From NCBI GenBank assembly GCA_913061145.1, contig CAJXUQ010000021.1:1-63331 (forward strand): 63,331 bases of DNA, read 5' to 3'. Numbering within the stretch: position 1 is the first letter of the stretch; each line of letters starts with the position of its first letter. The translations under genes were made by a program, and so were the position numbers. This stretch comes from an uncultured Haliea sp. (GTDB lineage: Bacteria > Pseudomonadota > Gammaproteobacteria > Pseudomonadales > Halieaceae). Positions 26,515 through 36,970 of this stretch are shown one piece after another. Under the pieces are notes generated by a model. It ran no database searches. It saw only the letters and a list, made by a program, of their open reading frames with translations, and had not been told where the DNA came from.

Positions 26515-27294
26515 TCAGGCCTCCCCTGCTTTGAGATTATTGAGGAACGGTTCGTAGCCCTGCTCACCAAGCCAGAAGTGAACCAGCTGGGTTACACCGC
26601 GTGACGTCAGCGTTGCACCGGACAAACCGTCCACGCGCCAGGGCGCGTCCGGGCTGCCGGGGTCTACGCTACCCTTCGCCAGGGACAGAGCCACTTCGCC
26701 GTCGCGGTAAACCTTTTTGCCCGGCCACTGTGCTTTCCAGCGCGGGTTATCCACTTCACCACCCAGACCGGGCGTTTCGCCGTGCTCATAGAAACCGAGG
26801 CCGGCGACGGTATTGGCATCGGACTCCAACGCGATGAAGCCATACAGGGTTGACCAGAGTCCGTAGCCGCGTACGGGCAGGATCAGCTTGTCGATGTCGC
26901 CCCCGCCATCTTCCACGAGATAGACCAGCGCATAGTGCTCACGGCTGCCGATACCGGCGATGTCTTCCGTCTTGCTCAGGTCCGTGGACTTCCCGGGCTC
27001 CTTCGCCGCCTTGGTCTGTTCATAGCTGGCCGGGTCCACGGCGTCTGTGAACTGCCCTGTGCGCAGGTCCACCACGCGGGTCTTCACCTGCGCGAACTGC
27101 TCCTCAACAGAACGCGACTCATCGAGCATACCCGCGGCCGCGAGGATATTGCGTTTGCGATCCAGGGTCTTGTTTGCTTCCTGTGCCGGCTTGAGCATAA
27201 CCGCGGCGGTCGAGACCACCACAGAGCAGACGATACAGAGCGCAAAGGCAACCAGCAGGGTCTTACTGATGCCGTCATTCTTAGACACGGGCAA
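26515..27294 (-). CDS. nqrC: Na+-NQR subunit C
   Basis: A membrane-anchored periplasmic subunit with covalent FMN. The 259 residues have an N-terminal helix ([21 protein letters not shown]) and the C-terminal flavinylation motif SGATLTSRG, where the last Thr is the attachment site for ApbE. It starts within the end of nqrB. Confidence 0.97.
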   Translation of the reverse strand: MPVSKNDGISKTLLVAFALCIVCSVVVSTAAVMLKPAQEANKTLDRKRNILAAAGMLDESRSVEEQFAQVKTRVVDLRTGQFTDAVDPASYEQTKAAKEPGKSTDLSKTEDIAGIGSREHYALVYLVEDGGGDIDKLILPVRGYGLWSTLYGFIALESDANTVAGLGFYEHGETPGLGGEVDNPRWKAQWPGKKVYRDGEVALSLAKGSVDPGSPDAPWRVDGLSGATLTSRGVTQLVHFWLGEQGYEPFLNNLKAGEA

Positions 27295-28480
27295 GCCTCC
27301 GTTTGATATTCGACTGGATCACAAAGTGGTCCATCAGCGGCGCAAACAGGTTGGCGAAAAGAATCGCCAGCATGATGCCCTCGGGGAACGCCGGGTTCAC
27401 CACCCGGATCAGCACACACATCACGCCGATCAGGATGCCGTAGGCGAACTTCCCGGTATTGGTGTAGGCCGCAGACACCGGATCCGTCGCCATGAACATC
27501 ATACCGAAGGCGAAACCACCCACCACCAGATGCCAGTAGAAAGGCATATTGAACATGGGGTTGGTTTCGGACCCGATCAGGTTGAACAGTGAAGACAGGG
27601 CCACCATACCGATGAACACACCTGCGACGATACGCCACGACGCAATGCGCATCAGCATCAGCACGGCACCGCCGATCAGAATGGCCAGCGTGGAGGTTTC
27701 GCCGATAGAGCCGTGAATATTGCCGAGAAAGGCCTGCATCCAGGTGATCTGTTCCTGGGCAAGGCCAGCCATGCCGTCGGAGGCGACAATCGACAGCGGT
27801 GTGGCGCCGGTATAGCCGTCCACTGCCGTCCAGACGCCGTCACCGGACATCTGAGCGGGATAAGCGAAGTACAGGAAGGCCCGTCCGGTCAACGCAGGGT
27901 TGAGGAAGTTCTTACCGGTGCCGCCGAACACTTCCTTGCCAATCACCACACCGAAGCTGATGCCCAGAGCAACCTGCCACAGGGGTACGTCCGGGGGGCA
28001 GATCAGCGCGAACAGAATGGACGTGACGAAGAAGCCTTCGTTCACCTCGTGCCCGCGTTTCATGGCAAACAGGACTTCCCAGAACCCACCGACCAAAAAG
28101 GTGGTGGCATAGATAGGCAGGAAGTAGAGGGCGCCGAAGAAGAAGCAATCCCAGAGACTGGAAGCGTCGTAGCCACCGAACGCAGCGATCAGGCTACCCC
28201 GCCAGCCGTCTACCTGACCACCAGTGGCCGCAAGAATGTCGTTGGCCTGGAAGCCCAGGTTGTACATGCCGTAGAACATGGCGGGGAACGTTGCGAACCA
28301 GACGGTGATCATGATGCGCTTCAGATCCACGCCATCGCGCACATGCGCCGTGCTCCGCGTTACCGAGGACGGCGAATAGAAGATCGTGTCAATCGCTTCG
28401 TACAGCGGATACCACTGCTTGAAGCGTCCGCCTTCTTCAAAGTGGTGTTCTACACCATCAAGGATCTTACGCAGTCCCAC
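27281..28480 (-). CDS. nqrB: Na+-NQR subunit B
   Basis: The main membrane subunit: riboflavin- and FMN-binding, implicated in Na+ translocation and quinone binding. 399 residues with about ten helices; the FMN attachment motif is in [10 protein letters not shown]. It begins 3 nt after nqrA and overlaps nqrC by 14 nt. Confidence 0.97.
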   Translation of the reverse strand: MGLRKILDGVEHHFEEGGRFKQWYPLYEAIDTIFYSPSSVTRSTAHVRDGVDLKRIMITVWFATFPAMFYGMYNLGFQANDILAATGGQVDGWRGSLIAAFGGYDASSLWDCFFFGALYFLPIYATTFLVGGFWEVLFAMKRGHEVNEGFFVTSILFALICPPDVPLWQVALGISFGVVIGKEVFGGTGKNFLNPALTGRAFLYFAYPAQMSGDGVWTAVDGYTGATPLSIVASDGMAGLAQEQITWMQAFLGNIHGSIGETSTLAILIGGAVLMLMRIASWRIVAGVFIGMVALSSLFNLIGSETNPMFNMPFYWHLVVGGFAFGMMFMATDPVSAAYTNTGKFAYGILIGVMCVLIRVVNPAFPEGIMLAILFANLFAPLMDHFVIQSNIKRRLARV

Positions 28481-28483
28481 GGC

Positions 28484-29830
28484 TTAACCCTCCTTCTCGA
28501 TGCGCGTCAGGTTGTCCCGCAAGATGGGACCGTACTCGTATTTGCCGGGGCACACATACGTGCACAGCGCGAGGTCTTCTTCATCCAGGTCCAGGCAGCC
28601 GAGTGACTGCGCGGTTTCCGTATCGCCGACGATCAGTGCCCGCAGCAAGTGCGTCGGCAGATAGTCCTGGGGAACCACCGTCTCATAGGTGCCCACCGGC
28701 ACCATGGCGCGCTGGCTGCCATTGGTTGTGGTGGTCATTGCCAGCGGCTTGAGGCCAAACAGGCTGCTGAGGTAGATCCCGAGGTTTGAATGCTTCTCCA
28801 CGCCGGGGGACAGCCATCCCATGAAGGCGCGCTGACGCCCCTCCAGTAGCACGGAAACCTGATTGTGGTAGCGCCCGAGGTAGGCCGTGGGCGCCTGCAC
28901 ACGGCGGCCGCCCAGTACCGAGCCGGAAATGATGCGATTTTCACCGTCTTTCAACTCTCCGGCACACAGCGCCTGCAGGTCCGCGCCCAGACGGGTGCGC
29001 AACAGGCGCGGTTTGTTCACCTGCGGTCCGCTGAGTGCGATAACACGCGATGTATAGATGGATCCGTCAAGAAACAATCGACCGAAGGCGATCACGTCCT
29101 GGTAGCCGATGGTCCACACCACTTTGGTCGCGGTGACACCGCCCTCCAGGAAGTGGATGTGGGTGCCCGCCAGACCTGCCGGATGCGGGCCCGCGAACTC
29201 GGCCACCTGAATGGTCGGCGCCTGTCCCGAGGGCAGATTGGCACCGGGCGCCGTACACAGGTAGACGGGGCCAGCAGTCAGCTGCGCCAGAATATCCTGC
29301 CCCAGGGCAAACGCCTCTGCCTCGGCGGCAATCACCACCGCCGGATCGGGGGCGAGCGGGTGGGTGTCGATCGCGGTGATAAAGATCGCGGCGGCCTCGG
29401 CGTCCAGCGCCGGGACCCGGCTGAAGGGACGTGTCCGCAGCGCGGTCCACTGCCCTGCCTGGTTGAGGTGTTCACGAATGGCCGGGCCGCCCAGCCCACG
29501 GACCTGGTCGGCGCTGTAGGCGGTAAAGCTCTCGGAGGCGTCGCCCTCCACCTCGATGACCACGGATTGCAGCACGCGGCGTGCCCCCCGGTTGATCGCC
29601 GACACCACACCGCCCGCAGGTGCTGTATAACGCACGCCGGCCGTCTTTTTGTCGGTGAACAGCAGCTGGCCGGCCTTTACCCGGTCGCCCTCGGCGACTT
29701 CCATGGTGGGCTTCATGCCGACGTAGTCGGGCCCGACCAGGGCGACAGCGCGCGCTGGGGGAGCGTCTTCAATCGATTGCTGGGGGGCCCCCTGGATGGG
29801 AATATCCATGCCCCGCTTGATCTTGATCAT
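28484..29830 (-). CDS. nqrA: Na+-NQR subunit A
   Basis: The cytoplasmic peripheral subunit associated with quinone binding. 448 residues beginning [16 protein letters not shown], the family N-terminus, and containing [19 protein letters not shown] and a C-terminal [13 protein letters not shown]. It is the first gene of the nqr operon, with a likely promoter about 150 nt upstream. Confidence 0.97.
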   Translation of the reverse strand: MIKIKRGMDIPIQGAPQQSIEDAPPARAVALVGPDYVGMKPTMEVAEGDRVKAGQLLFTDKKTAGVRYTAPAGGVVSAINRGARRVLQSVVIEVEGDASESFTAYSADQVRGLGGPAIREHLNQAGQWTALRTRPFSRVPALDAEAAAIFITAIDTHPLAPDPAVVIAAEAEAFALGQDILAQLTAGPVYLCTAPGANLPSGQAPTIQVAEFAGPHPAGLAGTHIHFLEGGVTATKVVWTIGYQDVIAFGRLFLDGSIYTSRVIALSGPQVNKPRLLRTRLGADLQALCAGELKDGENRIISGSVLGGRRVQAPTAYLGRYHNQVSVLLEGRQRAFMGWLSPGVEKHSNLGIYLSSLFGLKPLAMTTTTNGSQRAMVPVGTYETVVPQDYLPTHLLRALIVGDTETAQSLGCLDLDEEDLALCTYVCPGKYEYGPILRDNLTRIEKEG

Positions 29831-29984
29831 ACGATCTGCCTACAGGTTCGTCAGTATTTGTGGCGGCCAGAGCCGTGCGAAGGGGTTGGCACCCCAAAGC
29901 GGGCAGAGGCGAGGCGCCGGGTCTTCCGCGCGCCTGGCCAGGCCGGAGAAATCAAGCGCAGCCGCCCGGTCCCGGGCCGCGCGC

Positions 29985-30014
29985 ATTATAACGGAAGCCC
30001 GCGCCAAAACACCA
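29985..30014 (-). promoter_or_regulatory. Candidate promoter of nqrABCDEF
   Basis: A perfect minus-strand TATAAT (29990-29985) with only a weak -35 (TGGTGT at 30014-30009, 18-bp spacer), implying a leader of about 148 nt. I see no riboswitch or clear operator in the leader. Confidence 0.45.
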
Positions 30015-30073
30015 CCGCGCAAGCGCCCCGTCACGCCATTTCCGTCCATCGCGGCGGCCGCCCGCTATGTTTC

Positions 30074-31543
30074 TCAGGCATTCTTCGGGTAGCGGGCGTA
30101 GCGTATCCCTGACACCTGCTCGAGAATCCGGTAGACCTGGCAGCTGTAGCCAAACTCGTTGTCGTACCAGAGGTACAACACCGCCTGGGTGCCGTTAACG
30201 ATGGTGGCCTGGGCGTCAAAGATGCAGGCGTGCCGGGAGCCGACAAAATCGCTAGACACCACCTCGGGAGAATTGGAATAGTCGATCTGCTTGCGCATCG
30301 ACGAGTGCAGCGCCATGTGCCGCATGTACTCGTTGACCTCTTCCTTGGTCGTGGCCCGACCCAGCGTGAGGTTGAGGATGGCCATGGAGACATTGGGGAT
30401 CGGCACACGAATGGCATTGCCGGTGAGCTTGCCGGCGAGCTGCGGCAGCACCTTGGCCACTGCCTTGGCGGCGCCCGTCTCGGTGATGACCATGTTCAGC
30501 GGCGCGCTGCGGCCGCGCCGGTCAGCCTTGTGGTAGTTGTCGATCAGGTTCTGGTCGTTGGTGTAGGCGTGCACGGTTTCGACGTGCCCGCTGATGATGC
30601 CGTACCGGTCATCCATTGCCTTCAGCGGCGGCACGATGGCGTTGGTGGTGCAGGATGCCGCAGAAATGATGCTGTCGGAGGCGTCGATCATGTCGTTGTT
30701 GATGCCGGCAACCACATTCTTCATGTCGCCCTTGCCAGGTGCCGTGAGGATGACCTTGGCTACGCCCTTGGATTTAAGGTGCCGTGACAGGCCAGCCTCG
30801 TCGCGCCATACCCCGGTGTTGTCGACCACAATCGCGTCGTTGATGCCGTACTCGGTGTAGTCGATGCTGTCGGGCGAGTCGGCGTAAATAACCTTGACCT
30901 CGTTGCCGTTGGCCACAAACGACTGGCGCTCTTCATCCACGCGGATGGTGCCGTCAAACGCCCCATGCACCGAATCACGCCGCAGCAGGCTGGCGCGTTT
31001 CACCAGGTCGTCGGGGGCTGACCCCTTGCGCACGACAACGGCCCGCAGACGCAGCGATTCGCCGCCATCCGTCTTGTCGATCAGAATGCGTGCCATAAGG
31101 CGGCCAATGCGGCCGAAGCCGTACAGCACCACATCCACCGGGCCACGCCCCGGCTCTGGCTTGGCGCCAATCAGGTCGGCGACCTGCTGGCGTACATAAT
31201 CGTCGACACTGAGGCCGGCGCCTTCACCTTTGTCGTAATACTGCACCGCGAGACGGCCGATATCGATATGCGCAGGCCCCAGGTCCAGGGCCGAGAGGGA
31301 CTTGATGATGGGGAAGGTCTCAAACTCGGAGAGCTCGTTCTCCTCCACCTGCCGCACGTAGCGGTGGTCCTTCATGATCTGGGTGACAGACTGGTTCACC
31401 AGTGACTTGCCGTAAATGTAGCACTTTACATTCTTCCGGCGGGACAGCTCACCGACCAGGGGAATCATGCCTTCGGCCAGCGCTTCGCGCTCTTTCCAGT
31501 CTCTGAAATAGTCGTCGGGGCGCTCTCGCTTGCGTTCGTTCAC
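30074..31543 (-). CDS. Glyceraldehyde-3-phosphate dehydrogenase with N-terminal extension
   Basis: Oxidative phosphorylation of glyceraldehyde-3-phosphate using NAD(P)+. At 489 residues it is about 150 longer than standard GapA. The extra N-terminus (about residues 1-133) is charged, with no family I can name; the Rossmann motif GFGRIGR is at 142-148 and the catalytic Cys298 lies in SAASCTTN. The GTG at 31543 is preceded by an AGGTGA. A long GAPDH next to mfd and nqr is the arrangement I recall for Pseudomonas, so the extension is probably native. Confidence 0.93.
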   Translation of the reverse strand: MNERKRERPDDYFRDWKEREALAEGMIPLVGELSRRKNVKCYIYGKSLVNQSVTQIMKDHRYVRQVEENELSEFETFPIIKSLSALDLGPAHIDIGRLAVQYYDKGEGAGLSVDDYVRQQVADLIGAKPEPGRGPVDVVLYGFGRIGRLMARILIDKTDGGESLRLRAVVVRKGSAPDDLVKRASLLRRDSVHGAFDGTIRVDEERQSFVANGNEVKVIYADSPDSIDYTEYGINDAIVVDNTGVWRDEAGLSRHLKSKGVAKVILTAPGKGDMKNVVAGINNDMIDASDSIISAASCTTNAIVPPLKAMDDRYGIISGHVETVHAYTNDQNLIDNYHKADRRGRSAPLNMVITETGAAKAVAKVLPQLAGKLTGNAIRVPIPNVSMAILNLTLGRATTKEEVNEYMRHMALHSSMRKQIDYSNSPEVVSSDFVGSRHACIFDAQATIVNGTQAVLYLWYDNEFGYSCQVYRILEQVSGIRYARYPKNA

Positions 31544-31590
31544 TCGTCTGTCACCTGTATGAGGGGGAATCAGGGCTGCAACGGGCGCGT

Positions 31591-31619
31591 ATTATCCCGC
31601 CGCATCCCGGTGAGGGCAA
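31591..31619 (-). promoter_or_regulatory. Promoter of the extended GAPDH gene
   Basis: Minus strand TTGCCC (31619-31614), 17-bp spacer, GATAAT (31596-31591). Start predicted about 40 nt before the GTG. A TACAAT at 31649-31654 on the plus strand may be the -10 of divergent mfd, but no good -35 accompanies it. Confidence 0.6.
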
Positions 31620-31687
31620 GGCACAGTGGTACTTTTCACCCAGCGCTTTACAATAACGGCCCCTTCCGCAGTGAAACGCCAGGCTTT

Positions 31688-34600
31688 ATGTACAGATCCC
31701 TGCTCGCCAGCACCCCCTGGCCCGCCAAATCCGGCACCCGCACCGCTATCGGCCCCTTTCACGGCTGCGCCGAGGCCCGGCTGATTGCGGAGGTGGCTCG
31801 ACCCGACAGCCTGCTCCTGGTCATTACCGCGGATACCAGTTCAGCATTAGCCCTGGAGCGGGAGCTGCCATTCTTTCTGGCCGAGCCCGTCGACATACTG
31901 GCGTTTCCCGACTGGGAGACACTGCCCTACGACAATTTCTCGCCGCACCAGGACATCGTCTCCGAGCGACTGGAGACCCTGTACCGACTGCCCACGCTCA
32001 CAGCGGGCATTCTCGTGGTACCCATCTCCACGCTCATGCACCGGCTGCCACCGGTGCATTATGTGGCGGGCTCGAGCCTGGTGCTGGAGCCCGGGCAGGT
32101 ACTGGACCGCGAGTCCTTCCGGCGGAACCTGGAGCGCAATGGTTACCGCAATGTCGAAACCGTCTACGAGCACGGTGAATTCGCCCTGCGCGGCTCGCTG
32201 CTGGACATCTATCCCATGGGCAGCGAGCTGCCCTTTCGGGTGGATCTGCTGGACGACGAGGTCGACAGTTTGCGGACGTTCAGCCCCGACACTCAGCGCA
32301 CGCTGGAGAAAGTCGCCGCCATCAACCTGTTACCTGCTCGCGAATACCCGCTGAATCCCGCGGCCATTGAGCGGTTCCGGCTGAACTGGTACGAAGCCTT
32401 CGATGTCGACCACGACGCCTGCCCCACCTACCGCGAAGTCAGTGCGGGTCGTGCACCCGGCGGCTGCGAGTACTATCTGCCGCTGTTTTTCGAGCACTGC
32501 GCCAGCCTTTTCGACTACCTCCCGGAAGGCACCCCGGTCATTGCGATCGGCGACCACTACCGCGCCGCGCAGCGCTTCTGGGAAGATGCAGGGCACCGAT
32601 ACACCGAGTACGGCATCGATCCCCGGCGCCCCCTGCTCCCTCCCGCGCGCTGCTTCACCCCGGTGGAAGAGCTTTACCAGCTACTGGGCCAGTGCCCGGT
32701 GCTGGAGCTGCGACGCAATCCGGAGGCGCCGACACATGTGGCCAGCCCCTCACAACCCCTGCCCGACCTGAGCACCGAGGGCGCGCGCCAGACACCTGCC
32801 GAGCGGCTGCAGCACTTCATGGAACAGCATACGGCGCCGCTATTGCTGTGCGCGGAATCCGCCGGCCGCAGGGAGATCCTGCTGGAAAATCTTGCCGCCA
32901 ACGGCCTGACGCCCCCCGAGGTGGCGGACTGGGCCGAATTCCTGGCCTCGGGACTGCGCTTCGCCATCAGCACCGCACCGATTGATCGCGGCATGTACTT
33001 TGGCGCGGACCAGCCGGCACTGGTTTGCGAAGCGCAGCTGTTCGGCAACCGGGTCGCCCAGCGGCGGCGCCGGCGCAAGGTCGATGAAGCCCACGCGGAA
33101 AATGTGTTTCGCGATATCAATGAGCTCCGCGAGGGTGTGCCAGTGGTGCACCTGGAGCACGGTGTTGGTCGCTACCTCGGACTGCAGACCCTTGAGGTGG
33201 ATGGCGCCGACAATGAATTCCTGACGCTGGAATACGCGCAGGGCAGCAAGCTTTACGTGCCCGTCGCCTCACTTCACCTGGTAAGCCGCTACGCAGGCAG
33301 CGATCCAGAACTCGCCCCGCTGCACAAGCTGGGCTCTGACCAGTGGGAAAAAGCCAGGCGCAAGGCTACAGAGAAGGCCAGTGATGTGGCAGCGCAGCTG
33401 TTGGATGTATATGCACGCCGCGAGGCCCGCAAGGGCTTCTGCTTCGAGATGCCTGCCCTCGAGTACGAGCAGTTTGCCGCAAGCTTTCCCTTTGAAGAGA
33501 CTGCGGACCAGGCGGCCGCGATCGACGCGGTTATCGCCGACATGACGGCCGAACGTGTCATGGATCGGCTCGTGTGCGGCGATGTTGGCTTCGGCAAGAC
33601 CGAGGTTGCCATGCGCGCCGCCTTCATCGCTGCGCGCAACGGCAAGCAGGTCGCCGTACTGGTACCGACCACCCTGCTCGCCCAACAGCACTTCAACTCC
33701 TTCGCCGATCGTTTTGCGGACTGGCCGGTGACCGTGGAGGTCGTTTCACGCTTCAAGAGCGGCAAGGACCTGGGCGGGGTGCTGCAGCGGGTCAGCAATG
33801 GCGACATCGACATTCTTATCGGCACCCACAAGCTACTCTCCAGCGACTTCCGCTTTCACGACCTCGGCCTGCTGATCATTGATGAGGAGCACCGCTTTGG
33901 GGTCAAGCAGAAGGAAGCCATCAAGGCCCTGCGCGCCGAGGTGGATATTCTCACACTGACCGCAACCCCCATCCCGCGCACACTCAACATGGCACTGGGC
34001 GGTATGCGCGACCTGTCTGTCATCGCCACGCCACCGGCGCGCCGCCTGTCGATCAAGACCTTTGTCCGGGAACACAACATCGCCCTCATTCGCGAGGCCG
34101 TGTTGCGTGAGACCCTGCGCGGCGGGCAGGTGTACTACCTGCACAATGAGGTGAAGAGCATCGAGGAGGCCGGCCGCAAGCTGCGGGAGCTGCTGCCGGA
34201 TCTGTCCATCGGCGTTGCCCACGGGCAGATGCGCGAGGCCGAACTGGAGCAGGTCATGTCCGCGTTCTACCACCAGCGCCACCATATCCTGCTGTGCACG
34301 ACCATCATTGAAACCGGGATCGACGTGCCGACCGCCAATACCATCATTATCGAACGCGCCGACAAATTCGGCCTCGCCCAGCTGCATCAGCTGCGCGGGC
34401 GGGTTGGCCGCTCGCACCACCAGGCTTATGCCTACCTGCTGTGCCCACCGCGCTCGGCAATCACACCCGATGCGGAAAAACGCCTCGAAGCCATCGAAGC
34501 CGCGGGAGACCTCGGTGCCGGCTACCTGCTGGCGACCCACGACCTGGAAATTCGCGGTGCGGGCGAACTGCTGGGCGACGAACAGAGCGGGCAAATTCAC

Positions 34601-35152
34601 AGCGTGGGCTTCGCATTGTACATGCGCATGCTGGAGCGGGCCGTGGCGGCACTGCGGCGCGGGGAGATTCCCAACACGGACGCGCCCCTGGATGCAGGTA
34701 CCGAGATCAACCTGCATATACCGGCGCTGATCCCCGAGGACTACCTGCCGGATATCAACACGCGGCTGGTGTTGTACAAGCGCATCGCGGCCGCTGACAG
34801 CGAGCAGGCACTGCGCGATATTCAGGTGGAGATGATCGACCGCTTCGGCCTGCTGCCGCAGCAGGTGAAAAACCTGGTGCAGGTGGCCAGATTGCGCATC
34901 CGTGCCGATCAGCTGGGTATAGCAGGCATTGAGGTTGGCCCCGGCGGTGGTAACATCGACTTTCGGGAGTCCACCCGGGTGAATCCGCTGAGCCTCGTCA
35001 AGCTGGTGCAGTCCGATCCCAAGGGGTACCAGCTGGCCGGCGCCATGCGCCTGCGCTTCAAGCGCCCGCTGGATGAGCCCGAACAGCGCCAGCAGTTCGC
35101 CGACCAGCTGCTGGACACCTTTGCCGCCGATGCCACGGAAGATGCAGCCTGA
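31688..35152 (+). CDS. mfd: Transcription-repair coupling factor Mfd
   Basis: Mfd displaces stalled RNA polymerase and recruits UvrA to transcribed-strand damage. From the ATG at 31688 (MYRSLLASTPWP), 1154 residues. Parts in order: UvrB-like N-terminal domains, CarD-like RNA-polymerase-interaction domain (VPVVHLEHGVGRYLGL), the RecG-like motor with GDVGFGKTEVAMRAAF and DEEHRFGVKQKE, and the TRCF C-terminal domain. The open frame extends to 31559 but without conserved residues. csiV overlaps its stop (TGATG). UvrC is encoded elsewhere in this window. Confidence 0.97.
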   Translation: MYRSLLASTPWPAKSGTRTAIGPFHGCAEARLIAEVARPDSLLLVITADTSSALALERELPFFLAEPVDILAFPDWETLPYDNFSPHQDIVSERLETLYRLPTLTAGILVVPISTLMHRLPPVHYVAGSSLVLEPGQVLDRESFRRNLERNGYRNVETVYEHGEFALRGSLLDIYPMGSELPFRVDLLDDEVDSLRTFSPDTQRTLEKVAAINLLPAREYPLNPAAIERFRLNWYEAFDVDHDACPTYREVSAGRAPGGCEYYLPLFFEHCASLFDYLPEGTPVIAIGDHYRAAQRFWEDAGHRYTEYGIDPRRPLLPPARCFTPVEELYQLLGQCPVLELRRNPEAPTHVASPSQPLPDLSTEGARQTPAERLQHFMEQHTAPLLLCAESAGRREILLENLAANGLTPPEVADWAEFLASGLRFAISTAPIDRGMYFGADQPALVCEAQLFGNRVAQRRRRRKVDEAHAENVFRDINELREGVPVVHLEHGVGRYLGLQTLEVDGADNEFLTLEYAQGSKLYVPVASLHLVSRYAGSDPELAPLHKLGSDQWEKARRKATEKASDVAAQLLDVYARREARKGFCFEMPALEYEQFAASFPFEETADQAAAIDAVIADMTAERVMDRLVCGDVGFGKTEVAMRAAFIAARNGKQVAVLVPTTLLAQQHFNSFADRFADWPVTVEVVSRFKSGKDLGGVLQRVSNGDIDILIGTHKLLSSDFRFHDLGLLIIDEEHRFGVKQKEAIKALRAEVDILTLTATPIPRTLNMALGGMRDLSVIATPPARRLSIKTFVREHNIALIREAVLRETLRGGQVYYLHNEVKSIEEAGRKLRELLPDLSIGVAHGQMREAELEQVMSAFYHQRHHILLCTTIIETGIDVPTANTIIIERADKFGLAQLHQLRGRVGRSHHQAYAYLLCPPRSAITPDAEKRLEAIEAAGDLGAGYLLATHDLEIRGAGELLGDEQSGQIHSVGFALYMRMLERAVAALRRGEIPNTDAPLDAGTEINLHIPALIPEDYLPDINTRLVLYKRIAAADSEQALRDIQVEMIDRFGLLPQQVKNLVQVARLRIRADQLGIAGIEVGPGGGNIDFRESTRVNPLSLVKLVQSDPKGYQLAGAMRLRFKRPLDEPEQRQQFADQLLDTFAADATEDAA

Positions 35153-36243
35153 TGACTCCCCGCCCTGTTCAGACCCTGTTCGCTCTGCTTGCGATGGCGC
35201 TACCGACGATGCCCACCCAGGCACAGGGTGGGAGTGAGCAGAACTGGTATCAGGTGGAATTGCTGATCGTTGCACACACCGGTCCGGGAGCGCCACGTTC
35301 GGAACAGTGGGACGCCCTGCCCCGTTTACAGTACCCGGACGCCGTGCGTTTTCTGATCGATCCCCAGCGCTTGCAGGCCAACCTGGAGCGCACAGCCGAT
35401 GCGCTGCACAGCCGGGTCGATAAGCGCGGCAAGCAGCTTATCCAGCTGCGTGGCGGAGAGGCCGACGGCGCAGCGGCAGACATGCCGGCTGCGGCGGTTG
35501 TCGACACGCCGACACCGTTGCCAGAAGAGGCGGTGGAACCCGGGGCCGAGGTTGGCGCTGCGGATCTGGCAGCGCTTCCCCGCCTGCCCACGCCGTTCAT
35601 GCTGCTACCGGCCCAAGCCAGGGAGTTTCGCGGCAAAGCAGCCTATATGGAACGCAACGGCCCCTACCGCATACTGTTTCATGAGGTGTGGTGGCAACCG
35701 GTGGGTAGCGCCAGGGCAGCCCTGCCTATCGTGCTTGACCACTCTGGCGATGACCAGGCCTACCCCGCCCTGCAGGGCACGATCAGGCTGCACCGCTCCC
35801 GCTTCCTGCATGTCGACACTCAGCTTTGGCTGAACACCAACGGCGATTACCTGCCCGGCACCTGGCGTATGCCGGCGCCACCACTGGCGCCGGCCTCGTT
35901 GGAGCTGATCGCGGCGCCGGTGCTGCCCGCAAACCCGGCCGTCCCCGAGGCACCCGTGGGCTACAACCCGCAGTGGGATGCCGCGGCAGGGCTGCTGGAC
36001 GCCCCGGAGCCGGAATCTGGCCCCACCTATCCTTATCGTCACGCGGTGCTTCTGCAGCAGCAGCGGCGCATGCGCTCCAACGAGGTGCACTACATCGACC
36101 ACCCCTTGTTCGGCCTGGTCATCAAACTGACACCACTGGATGCGGATACGCTGTACAGCGCGACCTACGATCAGGCCGTGCTTGAGCTCATCACAGGCCC
36201 TGTGCACCCAACCGAGGCAGCAGACAGCCCAGCAGGCGCCTGA
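35152..36243 (+). CDS. csiV: CsiV-family periplasmic protein
   Basis: 363 residues with a signal peptide ending near TMPTQAQ and the family opening NWYQVELLIVAH. CsiV was described as a peptidoglycan-binding activator of growth-related stress signalling in Vibrio; its role here is inferred only from family and position after mfd. There is an Ala/Pro/Glu-rich low-complexity linker at about residues 105-140 and a C-terminal domain with YPYRHAVLLQQQRRMRSNEV. Its last 53 nt overlap the convergent phosphorylase gene. Confidence 0.82.
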   Translation: MTPRPVQTLFALLAMALPTMPTQAQGGSEQNWYQVELLIVAHTGPGAPRSEQWDALPRLQYPDAVRFLIDPQRLQANLERTADALHSRVDKRGKQLIQLRGGEADGAAADMPAAAVVDTPTPLPEEAVEPGAEVGAADLAALPRLPTPFMLLPAQAREFRGKAAYMERNGPYRILFHEVWWQPVGSARAALPIVLDHSGDDQAYPALQGTIRLHRSRFLHVDTQLWLNTNGDYLPGTWRMPAPPLAPASLELIAAPVLPANPAVPEAPVGYNPQWDAAAGLLDAPEPESGPTYPYRHAVLLQQQRRMRSNEVHYIDHPLFGLVIKLTPLDADTLYSATYDQAVLELITGPVHPTEAADSPAGA

Positions 36244-36970
36244 CCACGGCGGCCTCGCGCTGCAGGATATCGCGCATCGTATCCTGCGTCAGGGGCAAGT
36301 CACCCAGCCCGGCAGCGGGGTTGACCACCATGCAAATAGTTGCATAAGCGATGCCACACTCCCTCGCCAGCGCGGCCTCGGGCATGCCGGTCATGCCGAC
36401 AATGTCACACCCGTCACTCGCCAGGCGCCGCACTTCAGCAGCAGTTTCCAGCCTGGGGCCCTGTGTCACGGCGTGCACGCCGGAGGGCTCATGTGGAATG
36501 CCCGCGGATTCCGCTGCCTCGATAATGGCCAGGCGCAAGGCATGATCGTAGGGATAGGTGAAATCGATATGCTGCAGCGCGCCGCTGCGGCCATCGTCAA
36601 ACGTGTGCTCCCGTCCCCAGGTGTAATCCACAATCTGGTCCGGCACCACCAGCCGCCCCGGCTGCATGTCGGGACTGATACCGCCGACGGCGTTGATGGC
36701 AACCACGTGGGTAACCCCGAGGCCGCGCAGCGCCTCGATATTCGCCCGGTAATTGACAAGGTGCGGCGGAATCGCCCGGGGGCTGCCGTGGCGCTGGAGA
36801 AAAAACACGCGCTGACCCTCGACTACGCCTTCCTGCACAGGCCGCGAGGGGCTGCCGTAGGTATTGTCTCCAGAGTGCTCACGCAGCAGCTGCAAACCGT
36901 CGACCTGATGGATACCTGTGCCGCCGATAATCCCGAGACACAATGGTGCTTGCGCGGTGCTTTCCGTCAT
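36191..36970 (-). CDS. S-methyl-5'-thioinosine/thioadenosine phosphorylase family
   Basis: A purine nucleoside phosphorylase of the MTAP type, which cleaves methylthio-nucleosides from polyamine synthesis. 259 residues with GIIGGTGI near the start, the phosphate-site RHG, the AINAVGGI block and the MTGMPEAALARE motif. The Pseudomonas gene at the corresponding place (after csiV) is known as methylthioinosine phosphorylase, so that specificity is more likely than MTA, but I cannot prove it from sequence. It starts within the mscS stop (ATGA). Confidence 0.88.
   Translation of the reverse strand: MTESTAQAPLCLGIIGGTGIHQVDGLQLLREHSGDNTYGSPSRPVQEGVVEGQRVFFLQRHGSPRAIPPHLVNYRANIEALRGLGVTHVVAINAVGGISPDMQPGRLVVPDQIVDYTWGREHTFDDGRSGALQHIDFTYPYDHALRLAIIEAAESAGIPHEPSGVHAVTQGPRLETAAEVRRLASDGCDIVGMTGMPEAALARECGIAYATICMVVNPAAGLGDLPLTQDTMRDILQREAAVVRRLLGCLLPRLGAQGL

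Noticed and set aside
33833-35296. 487-residue minus-strand open frame
   Set aside because: Antisense shadow of mfd in GC-rich DNA; no recognisable domain.
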